Shown: piece after piece, positions 40,307 through 48,960 of the stretch
How positions within the stretch are numbered: the stretch's first letter is position 1
How the letters are laid out: each line of letters starts with the position of its first letter
Source: Planctomycetota bacterium
Lineage (GTDB): Bacteria > Planctomycetota > Phycisphaerae > Phycisphaerales > SM1A02
DNA length: 64,000 bases
NCBI GenBank assembly: GCA_003671025.1
Contig: QWPW01000008.1
Coordinates: forward strand, 1 to 64,000
Direction: 5' to 3'
Position numbers and translations under genes: made by a program
The notes under the pieces: generated by a model
Database searches by the model: none
Seen by the model: the letters and a program-made list of their open reading frames with translations, nothing else
What the model was told of the DNA's origin: nothing

Positions 40307-40777
40307 ATGAGCATGATTCCCGCGGACACGGAACTCGGCTACGCACCTCCCATGGTGCGGCATTTCAGCATTTTTCTCGACAATCGCGTGGGTAAGTTGC
40401 TCGAACTGCTCGGCGGCCTCGATGAAGAGGGCGATGTGGCGGTGCGCGCGATTTCGCTGCTCGACAGTTCTGACTACACCGTGATTCGGTTGGTGGTGGA
40501 CAAACCCGCCACCGCCCGCAGCATTCTTGCCGCACATAAGTTTGCGGTCTGCGAAACCGACGTCCTCGTCGCAGAACTCGGCGATCATCGCCAACTGCAT
40601 CACCTATGTAAGTTTCTGTTGAGTGCAGAACTCAACATTCACTTCGCCTATCCCACCATGGCGCGCGACTCGGATCAATCCACGGTGGTTCTCTCAACCG
40701 ACGACAACACTCTCGCGGGTCAGATCCTGCGCCGGAAGGGCTTCCGCCTGCTCGGCGAAGCTGATCTGGCAAGCTGA
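40307..40777 (+). CDS. ACT domain-containing protein
   Basis: VRHFSIFLDNRVGKLLELLGGLDEEGDVAVRAISLLDSSDYTVIRLVVDKPATARSIL, ACT-like tandem arrangement. Confidence 0.7.
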   Translation: MSMIPADTELGYAPPMVRHFSIFLDNRVGKLLELLGGLDEEGDVAVRAISLLDSSDYTVIRLVVDKPATARSILAAHKFAVCETDVLVAELGDHRQLHHLCKFLLSAELNIHFAYPTMARDSDQSTVVLSTDDNTLAGQILRRKGFRLLGEADLAS

Positions 40778-40818
40778 ACAAAACCCTCTCTCGCAACAAC
40801 TTGTAAGGAAGCACACGT

Positions 40819-41022
40819 ATGGCCCGCATTGTCAAACTCGACGCCACTGGACCAATCAAGGTCGAACCCTCCGCGAATCCGATCTTCGTCTGCGCCTGCG
40901 GGCTCTCGAAGAAGTTTCCCTTCTGCGACGGCAGTCACAAGCCCACGCGCGAAGAAGAAGCGAACTGCGTCTATCGCTACGACGCCGCGACCGGAGCAGT
41001 CATCGAGAAGTCACAAGCGTGA
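40819..41022 (+). CDS. CDGSH-type iron-sulfur protein
   Basis: VCACGLSKKFPFCDGSHKP = CxCx..CDGSH motif. Confidence 0.93.
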   Translation: MARIVKLDATGPIKVEPSANPIFVCACGLSKKFPFCDGSHKPTREEEANCVYRYDAATGAVIEKSQA

Positions 41023-41042
41023 CGCCTGCGCGGCGCTATGAA

Positions 41043-41074
41043 AAAACGCATGCGCCACGAAGCGCATGCGTTTT
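41043..41074. terminator. Bidirectional intrinsic terminator between convergent genes
   Basis: AAAACGCATGCGC-CACGAA-GCGCATGCGTTTT, perfect 13-bp stem. Confidence 0.9.
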
Positions 41075-41097
41075 GTGATTGTGAACAAGGACTCATC

Positions 41098-42513
41098 TCA
41101 CGGCTTCTTGGGGGCAGACGCGGGCGGCGTAATAGGAACACTGATTTCTTGTTTGCCGTTGGCGCCGAGTGTCGGCGTCACCAGTTTGGGCGCGGTGGCG
41201 GGGTCGAAACGAGTTTCACTCGCGCGCGCGGCAGCGGCTCCAGGAAGACGCGGCATGCTGAAATCGCCTTGTTTTTCCTCGGTGAGACGCACGCCTTTGT
41301 AGTCATGCGCGCGCTTCTCCACCACGCGCGCGGAGAGAATCTCATCGTCGTTTCCGAGTGCGCGCGCGACTTCCCAGCCATCGCGCACTTGACCAAACAC
41401 CGTGTACTGCCCGTCGAGTTGCTCACTCGGCGTGAGCAAGAACATGAACTGGCAACCGGCGCTGTTGAGCCTCGGCGAATCTGGCGCTTCTGCTGCGGGT
41501 TGCTTGACCATCACCAAGCGGCCGACGAGTGGTGCACGACGATCGACGCGATCAAGCTCATCAGGCACCGTCCATCCGCCCGTCGAGCGACCACCCGCAT
41601 CACCCGCGGCGGTCGCGGGGTCGCCGCCTTGCACGCCGAAGCCGCGCAAACGCCGGTGAAACTTGGTGCCCGCGTATGTGCCCGCTTCGACATGCTCGAT
41701 GAAGTTGCCCACCGTGTTGGGCGCGTGATCTTCGAAGAGTTCGATGAGCACCGAACCCTTCGAGGTCACCAACTCAACCAACGGAATATCTCCGCGCGAC
41801 TGATCCTGCGCTATCGCGGAGAGTTCGCGTAGCCACATAGTCTTGAGCGTGTTGAGGCGAATGGATCCGTTGCTGATGAGACTCTGCTGCGCGGTGCTGC
41901 GTCCTGCGGCCGGCGCTTCATTGAACGCGGCCTGCGCTTCATTGAAACGATGCAGTCCTAACAGCGCCAACGCGTAGGCGATCTTGACATCGATCAATCG
42001 CTCGGGCGCAAAGGTGCGTGATTGCAACAGCGTGCTCGCGCGATCGAATTGTCCGCTGGTGATGAGTTCGCGCGTCCACGCAAGCGCCACGGCGTCGCTT
42101 GCGGGCATCACTGATTGCATTCGTGTGAAGGCCGCATCCATCGCGGCGTCATCACCCAACCAGATCGCGACTTGCGCGCGTGCGGGGCAGAGGCGCTGCA
42201 CCATTTCCAGCGTTGATGTCGGCGCGGAAATATCAACATCAAGTGCAAGCGCGAGCGTGGCGAGATCGCGACGCGTGCTCTCGTCGACGACTCCGCGACC
42301 TTTGATGTAGGTCGAAAGCTCGCGAAAGCGCTGCTCGGAAATGCTGATCGGCGGAGGAAGCGGGGCGGGCGCGGCGGCCTTCGGTGCCACCGAAGTCGGC
42401 GGCGCAGTGGGCGTGAGTTGCGCGTGAGCGAGGCGCGTGGCGAGTGGACTCATCGTCAAGCCGATGGTGACCGTCAACGAAAGCGCGGAGAGATCTTGGC
42501 GAGTGAAGAGCAT
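41098..42513 (-). CDS. Secreted cyclophilin-type peptidyl-prolyl isomerase with N-terminal helical region
   Basis: APNTVGNFIEHVEAGTYAGTKFHRRLRGFGVQGGDP...NSAGCQFMFLLTPSEQLDGQYTVFGQVRDG; start MLFTRQDL with signal peptide. Confidence 0.88.
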   Translation of the reverse strand: MLFTRQDLSALSLTVTIGLTMSPLATRLAHAQLTPTAPPTSVAPKAAAPAPLPPPISISEQRFRELSTYIKGRGVVDESTRRDLATLALALDVDISAPTSTLEMVQRLCPARAQVAIWLGDDAAMDAAFTRMQSVMPASDAVALAWTRELITSGQFDRASTLLQSRTFAPERLIDVKIAYALALLGLHRFNEAQAAFNEAPAAGRSTAQQSLISNGSIRLNTLKTMWLRELSAIAQDQSRGDIPLVELVTSKGSVLIELFEDHAPNTVGNFIEHVEAGTYAGTKFHRRLRGFGVQGGDPATAAGDAGGRSTGGWTVPDELDRVDRRAPLVGRLVMVKQPAAEAPDSPRLNSAGCQFMFLLTPSEQLDGQYTVFGQVRDGWEVARALGNDDEILSARVVEKRAHDYKGVRLTEEKQGDFSMPRLPGAAAARASETRFDPATAPKLVTPTLGANGKQEISVPITPPASAPKKP

Positions 42514-42577
42514 GAGAATCTCAAGTTCAGGTGAAGGCGATGTCGGCGCCTGTGCGTGGGTCACAAATCGAGCGCAG

Positions 42578-43456
42578 TCAAGCGGGGTATCGGCAACTGG
42601 TCTTGTCGGTCTCCCAAACGCGCACGAATTCGAGCCGTGAATCGATTGAGGCAAAGCGCGGCGCGAGCAATTCGTAACAGACGACCGCGATGTTCTCCAC
42701 CGAAGGATTGCGCGTTGCAAACTCGGGGCAGTCGAGATTGAGATGGCGATGGTCAAAGCGCGTGACGATTTCTTGGTGCACGACGCGTTGAATCGTCGTG
42801 AAATCGTGACTCTGCCGATCGTTGGCGTTTGTCGCGTGGTTCATCGCCACCGCAACTTCGATGCGGTAGTTGTGCCCGTGACCGTTGGGGTTGTTGCACT
42901 TTCCAAAGAGCGCTTGATTGTCCGCGTCGGAGCGATCAGAAAGGTGCAGCCGATGCGAGGCGGCGAACTCGAAAGTCTCCGTGAGCAGCAGTTGATGGGG
43001 CATAGCGGGGAGCTCTGAGAGGGTGAGAGTTGACGGACTGAGGTCGATGGTGACCGAACGAAACGGTGACTGCGCGCCGCCGCACATGGGGCTCCACGAG
43101 AGACGGGTGAGTTTCGCAGGAAGAAGAGGCGCGACGGCGCGCGCGAGTTCGGCGAGCAGCGCGGGCATCGCGGTGGGAACACCGGTCTCGCATTCGGCGC
43201 GCAGCCCGGCGGACAGGCGCGGCGTCGCCTCCGCGCGGATAACGCGGTCGATGATCGCAATGTCGACGAGGTACCCGCTTGCCGCGGGCGTGCCGACGCA
43301 CGTCACCGCGATCTCGGCGATGGCGGCGATTCCCAGCGGCGCGGGCACGCCGAGCAGGCCGTTGGCTGCCACGTTGGTCGCATCTGTCCTCGAATGAGCG
43401 CCAATCAGCGGTGAAACGCAGAGGCGAACGGTGCGGGTGAGGGAGAAGGCTTCCAT
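42578..43456 (-). CDS. 6-pyruvoyl-tetrahydropterin synthase/QueD-like protein, apparently duplicated with degenerate N-terminal half
   Basis: C-terminal FAASHRLHLSD...FGKCNNPNGHGHNYRIEVAV...DHRHLNLDCPEF...PSVENIAVVCYELL; N-terminal half shows a similar layout without the zinc histidines. Confidence 0.8.
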   Translation of the reverse strand: MEAFSLTRTVRLCVSPLIGAHSRTDATNVAANGLLGVPAPLGIAAIAEIAVTCVGTPAASGYLVDIAIIDRVIRAEATPRLSAGLRAECETGVPTAMPALLAELARAVAPLLPAKLTRLSWSPMCGGAQSPFRSVTIDLSPSTLTLSELPAMPHQLLLTETFEFAASHRLHLSDRSDADNQALFGKCNNPNGHGHNYRIEVAVAMNHATNANDRQSHDFTTIQRVVHQEIVTRFDHRHLNLDCPEFATRNPSVENIAVVCYELLAPRFASIDSRLEFVRVWETDKTSCRYPA

Positions 43457-43650
43457 GGTGGTTGCGAGGGGAGCGGCGCTCGAGGGCGGTGGAATCAACT
43501 TCGAGTTCGGGGGTGGATCAGGGCGTGAACTAAACTGTCCAAATTTCTACATCAATTCGCGCAAGGTTTGAGACAATCGTTGGCGCGGCTTCAATCTCAG
43601 GGTACTGTTTCGCCGTTGGCGCAAATACCCCATGAAACTTGCCCCCGGAA

Positions 43651-43689
43651 GGGCTCGGCCTGAGGCTCTGTCTCGGCCGGGCCTTTTTT
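43651..43689 (+). terminator. Intrinsic terminator on + strand with no upstream + strand gene
   Basis: GGCTCGGCCTGAG-GCTCTGT-CTCGGCCGGGCC then TTTTTT (43684-43689). Confidence 0.85.
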
Positions 43690-43767
43690 ATTTGCAGATC
43701 TCTCCCGGCGCGGCGCACAGTCTGATGGCAAGCCTAAGCGCATCCGCAATGCATGGCGGCATCGCAC

Positions 43768-44682
43768 TCACTTGGGCAAACCTGTGATTCGAACTTGCAC
43801 GCGCGAGCCCATCGGGGGCATCCGTTCACTCCACACTTCCCACATCGGCTGCGCGGCGGAGGCGCTGTCGGGAATCACTTCGAGCGCGCCGATGGTTTCA
43901 TCGCCAAAGGTCACCAGTCCAACCAGTGAGCCTGATCCATCGGCGACATAACGCTCGACACCGGTGCGTCGATCGCGATGAAACTTCGAACCACCAAAGA
44001 TGAATCGTCGCGGCGGCGTGTTCGATGTTGGCGTGCCAATGGGAGCTGCGCGCACGAACCACTCGAGTGGATGAGACGTGCCATCGGCGAGCCTCACTTC
44101 GATCTCGAGTTCGCTGCCACGCGGCGCGATTGCCTTGAGTTGCATCGCGCCCGCTTCCGATTCGCTCGCCACTTCTTGCCATGCGCCTGGCGCTTGCGAG
44201 ATGAATCCCGCAAGCAACATGGCAGCGTGCACTTCGCTTGCGCGTCCTTCAAAGACGAACAACGCTTCGTGATCGCGCGTGCCCGCTAGACAAATGTATT
44301 GCTCGAGAAATCCGGTCTCGAGCACGGCCATGCAGTCGAGCTCGACCAACTGTTTCGCGGCGTCAACACGAATGAGCGGGGAGCATGCGACGAATGAATC
44401 CGCGAGTGAGGCGCTCGTCGGCGCGTCGCTTGCGTTCGTCTGGGCGACGATCGCGGCGGATGGGGCGGTGCTTACAGATGGGCTGCGCGTGTGCGGCGCA
44501 TCGATCGAGTGCGGCGCAGGCGTTGCCATCGTTGACTGCTCTGACGCGTTTGGCGTCGCGCATGAAGCGAGCACGATGCAGGGGACGCAGCGGACGAATG
44601 TCACAACAATCGCAAAAACCTGCAGCAAACGCGGTGTTTGCGCGATGATCACGCGACACCGCGCAATCGCCGAGCGCCGCAC
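43768..44682 (-). CDS. YdjY domain-containing secreted protein
   Basis: LVRVDAAKQLVELDCMAVLETGFLEQYICLAGTRDHEALFVFEGRASEVHAAMLLAGF; signal peptide. Confidence 0.7.
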   Translation of the reverse strand: MRRSAIARCRVIIAQTPRLLQVFAIVVTFVRCVPCIVLASCATPNASEQSTMATPAPHSIDAPHTRSPSVSTAPSAAIVAQTNASDAPTSASLADSFVACSPLIRVDAAKQLVELDCMAVLETGFLEQYICLAGTRDHEALFVFEGRASEVHAAMLLAGFISQAPGAWQEVASESEAGAMQLKAIAPRGSELEIEVRLADGTSHPLEWFVRAAPIGTPTSNTPPRRFIFGGSKFHRDRRTGVERYVADGSGSLVGLVTFGDETIGALEVIPDSASAAQPMWEVWSERMPPMGSRVQVRITGLPK

Positions 44683-45146
44683 AACGCAATGCCGATCGCG
44701 TCGGCGACATCATGCGGCTCGGGCATCACCGTCAATCCGCATTGGGTCATGACGGCGCGTTGCATCTGCACTTTGGTCGCGCGGCCGTTACCTGTGAGCG
44801 CCTTCTTGACTTCCGCGGGCGGCAATTCGGCGACGGGAATCGCGCGCAGTGCCGCCGCGAGCAACACCACGCCGCGTCCGTGCGCCATCTGAATCGCAGT
44901 CGCGGCGTGCGCGCTGTGCGAGAAGATCGCCTCGAGCGCCATGTGGGTAGGCGAGTGCTCCTCGATGAGCGCGGTCACATCGTCGTGCAGTTGTTTGAGT
45001 CGCTCGATCAACGGCGCGGTCGCGCTCAAGCGAAACACGCCCGCGTCGACGATCACGCAATTGCCGCGCAGATCGGAGTCGAGCACCGCGTACCCAGCGA
45101 CGCGAGTGCCAGGATCAATGCCTAACACGCGCGCATTCGACTGCAT
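44649..45146 (-). CDS. ruvC: Crossover junction endodeoxyribonuclease RuvC
   Basis: VLGIDPGTRVAGYAVLD, ALEAIFSHSAHAATAIQMAHGRGVVLLAA, VKKALTGNGRATKVQMQRAV, HDVADAIGIALCG. Confidence 0.95.
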   Translation of the reverse strand: MQSNARVLGIDPGTRVAGYAVLDSDLRGNCVIVDAGVFRLSATAPLIERLKQLHDDVTALIEEHSPTHMALEAIFSHSAHAATAIQMAHGRGVVLLAAALRAIPVAELPPAEVKKALTGNGRATKVQMQRAVMTQCGLTVMPEPHDVADAIGIALCGARRLRGVA

Positions 45147-45178
45147 CGAAATCCACGCGCCGTCGCGGCTGGTGGACT

Positions 45179-45934
45179 TCAAGCGCTTCCTCGTTGATTG
45201 CCGCCAGCACGGTCGCTCTCGAGCGCGCCGTCGGCGAGACGAACAACGCGTTGGCAGCGCTGCGCGATCCGATCATCGTGCGTGACCATGATCAGCGTGA
45301 GTCCCTGCGCGTGCAGCTCTTCAAACGTCTCCAAGATCTGTCGGCCAGTAGTTGAGTCGAGGTTGCCCGTTGGCTCGTCGGCGAGCAACACGGCAGGTCG
45401 ACCAACAAGGGCACGCGCGATCGCGGCTCGTTGTTGTTGACCGCCGGAAAGTTCGCGCGGTCGATGGCTCATGCGATCCTCGAGGCCCACGAGGCGCAAA
45501 CTCTCGATCGCCCGCTCGCGCCGCACCGCACGAGAAAACCCTTGATAAAGCAGGGGAACTTCGGCGTTTTCGAGAATCGAGAGTTCGGAGATAAGGTTGA
45601 ACGCTTGAAACACGAAGCCGATCTTTTGTCCACGCACGCGTGAGAGCGCGTCGTCATCGAGCAACTCGGTTGCGTCGCCGTCGAGTTCGTAGCGACCCGA
45701 TGTTGGTCGATCAAGGCAACCGAGCAGATTCATCAGCGTGCTCTTACCCGAGCCCGACGCACCCATGATCGCGATGTATTCGCCGCGCGGAATCACGAGA
45801 TCGAGTCCGCGCAATGCATCGACAAGCACCGAGCCATCGGGCTTGAAATACGTCTTGCGCACTGCGACAAGCTTCGCGGCAGCAGGCGCGGAACCTCCAT
45901 GCGTGCGAGGAACTGAAGTGGTCGCCGTGTTCAC
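45179..45934 (-). CDS. ABC transporter ATP-binding protein (LolD/MacB-type)
   Basis: GASGSGKSTLMNLLGCLDRPTSGRYELDG, LSGGQQQRAAIARALVGRPAVLLADEPTGNLDSTTGRQI. Confidence 0.93.
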   Translation of the reverse strand: MNTATTSVPRTHGGSAPAAAKLVAVRKTYFKPDGSVLVDALRGLDLVIPRGEYIAIMGASGSGKSTLMNLLGCLDRPTSGRYELDGDATELLDDDALSRVRGQKIGFVFQAFNLISELSILENAEVPLLYQGFSRAVRRERAIESLRLVGLEDRMSHRPRELSGGQQQRAAIARALVGRPAVLLADEPTGNLDSTTGRQILETFEELHAQGLTLIMVTHDDRIAQRCQRVVRLADGALESDRAGGNQRGSA

Positions 45935-45983
45935 CCTTCAAGTGTAAAGAGTCGCACAGCGATCGGCTACGCTAGGGCCCGTG

Positions 45984-47591
45984 CATGATTTGAAGGACTC
46001 ATTTGAGCGGCAGTGTCGCGAAGGCGACCTGGTCATTCTCTCCCGACGATTGATGAGCGATCAGCTCACGCCTGTGCTCGCGTATCGGCGCCTCGTGCTT
46101 CCCGATCAACGCACCGCGCCGAGTTTTCTCTTTGAATCCGTGGAAAACGGCGCCAATGTCGGGCGTCATTCGATTCTCGGGGCTCGTCCGGCGCTCGAAC
46201 TCTCCGCGCACGGCTACACAACTTCAATTGTCGATCGCGTTGCGCACACGCGCCGCACGTTTGAGTCGCGCGATCCACTCGCTGAGTTGCGCGCGCTCGC
46301 GGCGCCTTTCCGTCCCGCGTCCGCGCAAGCACTTGCACCGCTCAAGTTGCCAGCGGCGTTCGTCGGTGGCTTCGTGGGTTTCGCGAGTTTCGACAGCGTG
46401 CGCTATCTCGAACCGAGCAAGTTGCCGTTTGAAAACGCGCCGCGCGATGATCGGGCGATTCCTGATTTGCACTTTGGGTTGTATCGCGATGTGGTGGTGT
46501 TCGATCATGTCGCGAAGACGATGCACGCGATTGTCTCTGCGCGCATGAGTGAATTTTCATCGAGCGAACAAGGCTTTTGCGCGTTGGTCGAGCGACTCGA
46601 TGCGCTCGAATCGCAACTGGCCGCGAACGGTCCGCCGCTCGCGCACGGAACCATCGACATCGATTTGTCACGTCGTCCCGCGACGCCGACGAGCAACCTC
46701 ACGCAACTCGAGTTTGAGCAATTGGTGTTGCGCGCACAAGAATACATTCGCGCGGGCGATGCATTTCAAATCGTGCTCTCGCAGCGACTCGAACGCAAGA
46801 CGATGTGTGATCCCTTCGATCTCTATCGCGCATTGCGGGTGGTCAATCCCAGTCCCTATCAAATCTATCTCCAAGGCGAAGGCGCGATTCTGGTCGCGTC
46901 GAGTCCGGAGATTCTCTGTCGCGTGCACGATGGTGTCGTCACCAATCGACCGCTCGCGGGAACGCGGCCGCGCGGCGCGTCGAGTGAACTTGATCTCGCG
47001 CTCGAGCGTGAGTTGCTCGCCGATGAAAAGGAACGCGCAGAGCACGTGATGTTGGTGGACCTCGGTCGCAACGATCTCGGCCGCGTGTGCGCCAGCGGTT
47101 CGATCAACATCGAGCGCTGCATGGAAGTCGAGCGCTACAGCCACGTCATGCACATCTCTTCGACAGTGACGGGACGATTGCGTCCGGAGTGCGACGCATT
47201 CGATGCGTTGCGCGCGACGCTCCCGGTGGGCACGGTGTCGGGCGCTCCGAAAGTGCGGGCAATTCAAGTGATCGACGAACTCGAACCTACGCGACGCGGG
47301 CCGTATTCCGGTGGCATCGGCGCGATTGGGTACTCGGGTGATATGGACATCGCGTTGGCGTTGCGCACGATGGTGATTCCGATTGCGCGCGATGCCGACG
47401 CGCCGTCATCGCTGGCGATTTCTGCGTCACACACCGCGACGAGTTGCGCGCCGTGGACGGTGCATCTTCAAGCGGGTGCAGGCGTCGTGCTCGACAGCAA
47501 TCCCACTGCGGAATGGCAGGAAACGCTGCATAAAGCGAGCGCACTCGGTCGCGCGATTGATCTGGCCGAGTCGGCGTTCTTGCGCGCGTGA
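45984..47591 (+). CDS. trpE: Anthranilate synthase component I
   Basis: GDAFQIVLSQRLERKT, NPSPYQIYLQGEGAILVASSPEILCRV, RPLAGTRPRG, ERAEHVMLVDLGRNDLGRV, LPVGTVSGAPKVRA; GTG 45981 alternative start. Confidence 0.95.
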   Translation, partial: HDLKDSFERQCREGDLVILSRRLMSDQLTPVLAYRRLVLPDQRTAPSFLFESVENGANVGRHSILGARPALELSAHGYTTSIVDRVAHTRRTFESRDPLAELRALAAPFRPASAQALAPLKLPAAFVGGFVGFASFDSVRYLEPSKLPFENAPRDDRAIPDLHFGLYRDVVVFDHVAKTMHAIVSARMSEFSSSEQGFCALVERLDALESQLAANGPPLAHGTIDIDLSRRPATPTSNLTQLEFEQLVLRAQEYIRAGDAFQIVLSQRLERKTMCDPFDLYRALRVVNPSPYQIYLQGEGAILVASSPEILCRVHDGVVTNRPLAGTRPRGASSELDLALERELLADEKERAEHVMLVDLGRNDLGRVCASGSINIERCMEVERYSHVMHISSTVTGRLRPECDAFDALRATLPVGTVSGAPKVRAIQVIDELEPTRRGPYSGGIGAIGYSGDMDIALALRTMVIPIARDADAPSSLAISASHTATSCAPWTVHLQAGAGVVLDSNPTAEWQETLHKASALGRAIDLAESAFLRA

Positions 47592-47610
47592 AGCACGTCG
47601 TAGTCGATCA

Positions 47611-48609
47611 CTAGGACAACGGAATCGGCGCGTCGTCCTCGTCATCGCTCGTGCGCGGTGGTGGGCGTAAGCGCGAGGGCGGGACATACGCATCACCAAC
47701 CGTGCCCACAGGTTTGTTGGTGAAATCGTGCTGTCGCAGCGCCTCCGATTCGAACACACACTCGGCGACGTACATGGCATGTCCACGCGCGCCCAGCGCG
47801 ATCGCGCCAAAGAGCAACGCGGCGCTGCCGAGCAGCAGAACTCCCAGCACAGAAAAAATCGTCTCGAACCCGGTGAACAAGACTGTCCCTGCGCTCAACA
47901 GTCCGCTGTTGGTGGACACGAGTGCTGCCGCGCCACTCAACGCCAACACAATCGCCAATGTCGTTCCTTGACGCAAGCGCTCCACGCTTCGAGTGTGAGG
48001 CGAATCCGCATCGACCAGAAGGTCGGCCATGTGCGCACCCAATTGCAATTGCACATTCATCGCGCGTGCCGCGACCATCCACCACAACACGAGCACCACG
48101 TAGTACACGAAGGTTGATCCTTCGGGCAGCAGGCCGAAGGTCCACAACGCGGCGATCCCACTGATCGCGCCAGCGAAGGCGAGTTCGATCAATTGCATTC
48201 GTCGCGCGCTGGCAATGAGTGGCGCAAGCGGCTCTGCAAATTCATCAGGAAGCAAGTCAAACGCTCGCATCGACATCAGGCGAAACGCAGGCGCAAAGCC
48301 TAAACACACTGCGAGCACCACGCCCCAAGGGATGAGGCAGGGCAGCGGCGTGAGCAGCAATACCGGCGCGAGAACAGCGTTGCCCAATCCGTGCCACATC
48401 AGGTAAATCTCGTCGCGCACCATCACGCGCCGCGGTCGCTCCATCAGCGTGCGCACTGGCTTTGGAACGGTGGTGCCGCATTCGGGGCAGCGCGCACCGC
48501 TTCGCATTCCGCGGAGGTCGTAGCCGCAACTTGCACAAGGGCGCGGCCCGTCATTCAGCTTGGAAACTTTGTCAGCCTCAGCGGGGTTGTCTTGCGGAGG
48601 TTTGGGCAC
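47611..48609 (-). CDS. Multi-TM membrane protein with N-terminal zinc ribbon
   Basis: CASCGYDLRGMRSGARCPECGTTVP then several TM segments. Confidence 0.7.
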   Translation of the reverse strand: MPKPPQDNPAEADKVSKLNDGPRPCASCGYDLRGMRSGARCPECGTTVPKPVRTLMERPRRVMVRDEIYLMWHGLGNAVLAPVLLLTPLPCLIPWGVVLAVCLGFAPAFRLMSMRAFDLLPDEFAEPLAPLIASARRMQLIELAFAGAISGIAALWTFGLLPEGSTFVYYVVLVLWWMVAARAMNVQLQLGAHMADLLVDADSPHTRSVERLRQGTTLAIVLALSGAAALVSTNSGLLSAGTVLFTGFETIFSVLGVLLLGSAALLFGAIALGARGHAMYVAECVFESEALRQHDFTNKPVGTVGDAYVPPSRLRPPPRTSDDEDDAPIPLS

Positions 48610-48791
48610 AAGAGTTTTTCGCTAGAGCAGCGCACTTCGCAGAACCGAGGCCGATAGAAACGGTACAGGAATCGGACTGATCGGTCATCTTTCCAAGAGA
48701 CTTTCAATCTGCTCGTCGATCACGCCGACGAAACACTACACGCGCGGTTCCCGATCCGATATTTTTTGAGGTTCCGCGCGCCCTTCACGCC

Positions 48792-48846
48792 GACACTGTC
48801 TAGACACTGTCAAGACACTGTCAAGACACTGTCTAGACACGGTGCC
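48792..48846. repeat. Five 11-bp tandem units upstream of S41 protease gene
   Basis: GACACTGTCTA, GACACTGTCAA x2, GACACTGTCTA, GACACGGTGCC. Confidence 0.93.
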
Positions 48847-48960
48847 CACGCAATAAGCAACAGGCAGTAAGCCACGCCCATTTGTAAGTCATACCCTTAG
48901 AGCGAAGCCACCAGTTTGGGTCACGACGCATCGCGCGTCAGTTTCGCGGAGTCCAAATCA

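Noticed and set aside
43530-43718. 62-aa minus-strand ORF in the candidate sRNA region
   Set aside because: No coding-like features; overlaps the terminator stem; the ncRNA interpretation fits better
48792-48846. Considered as CRISPR or transposon end
   Set aside because: Contiguous 11-bp units, no spacers, no transposase or target duplication
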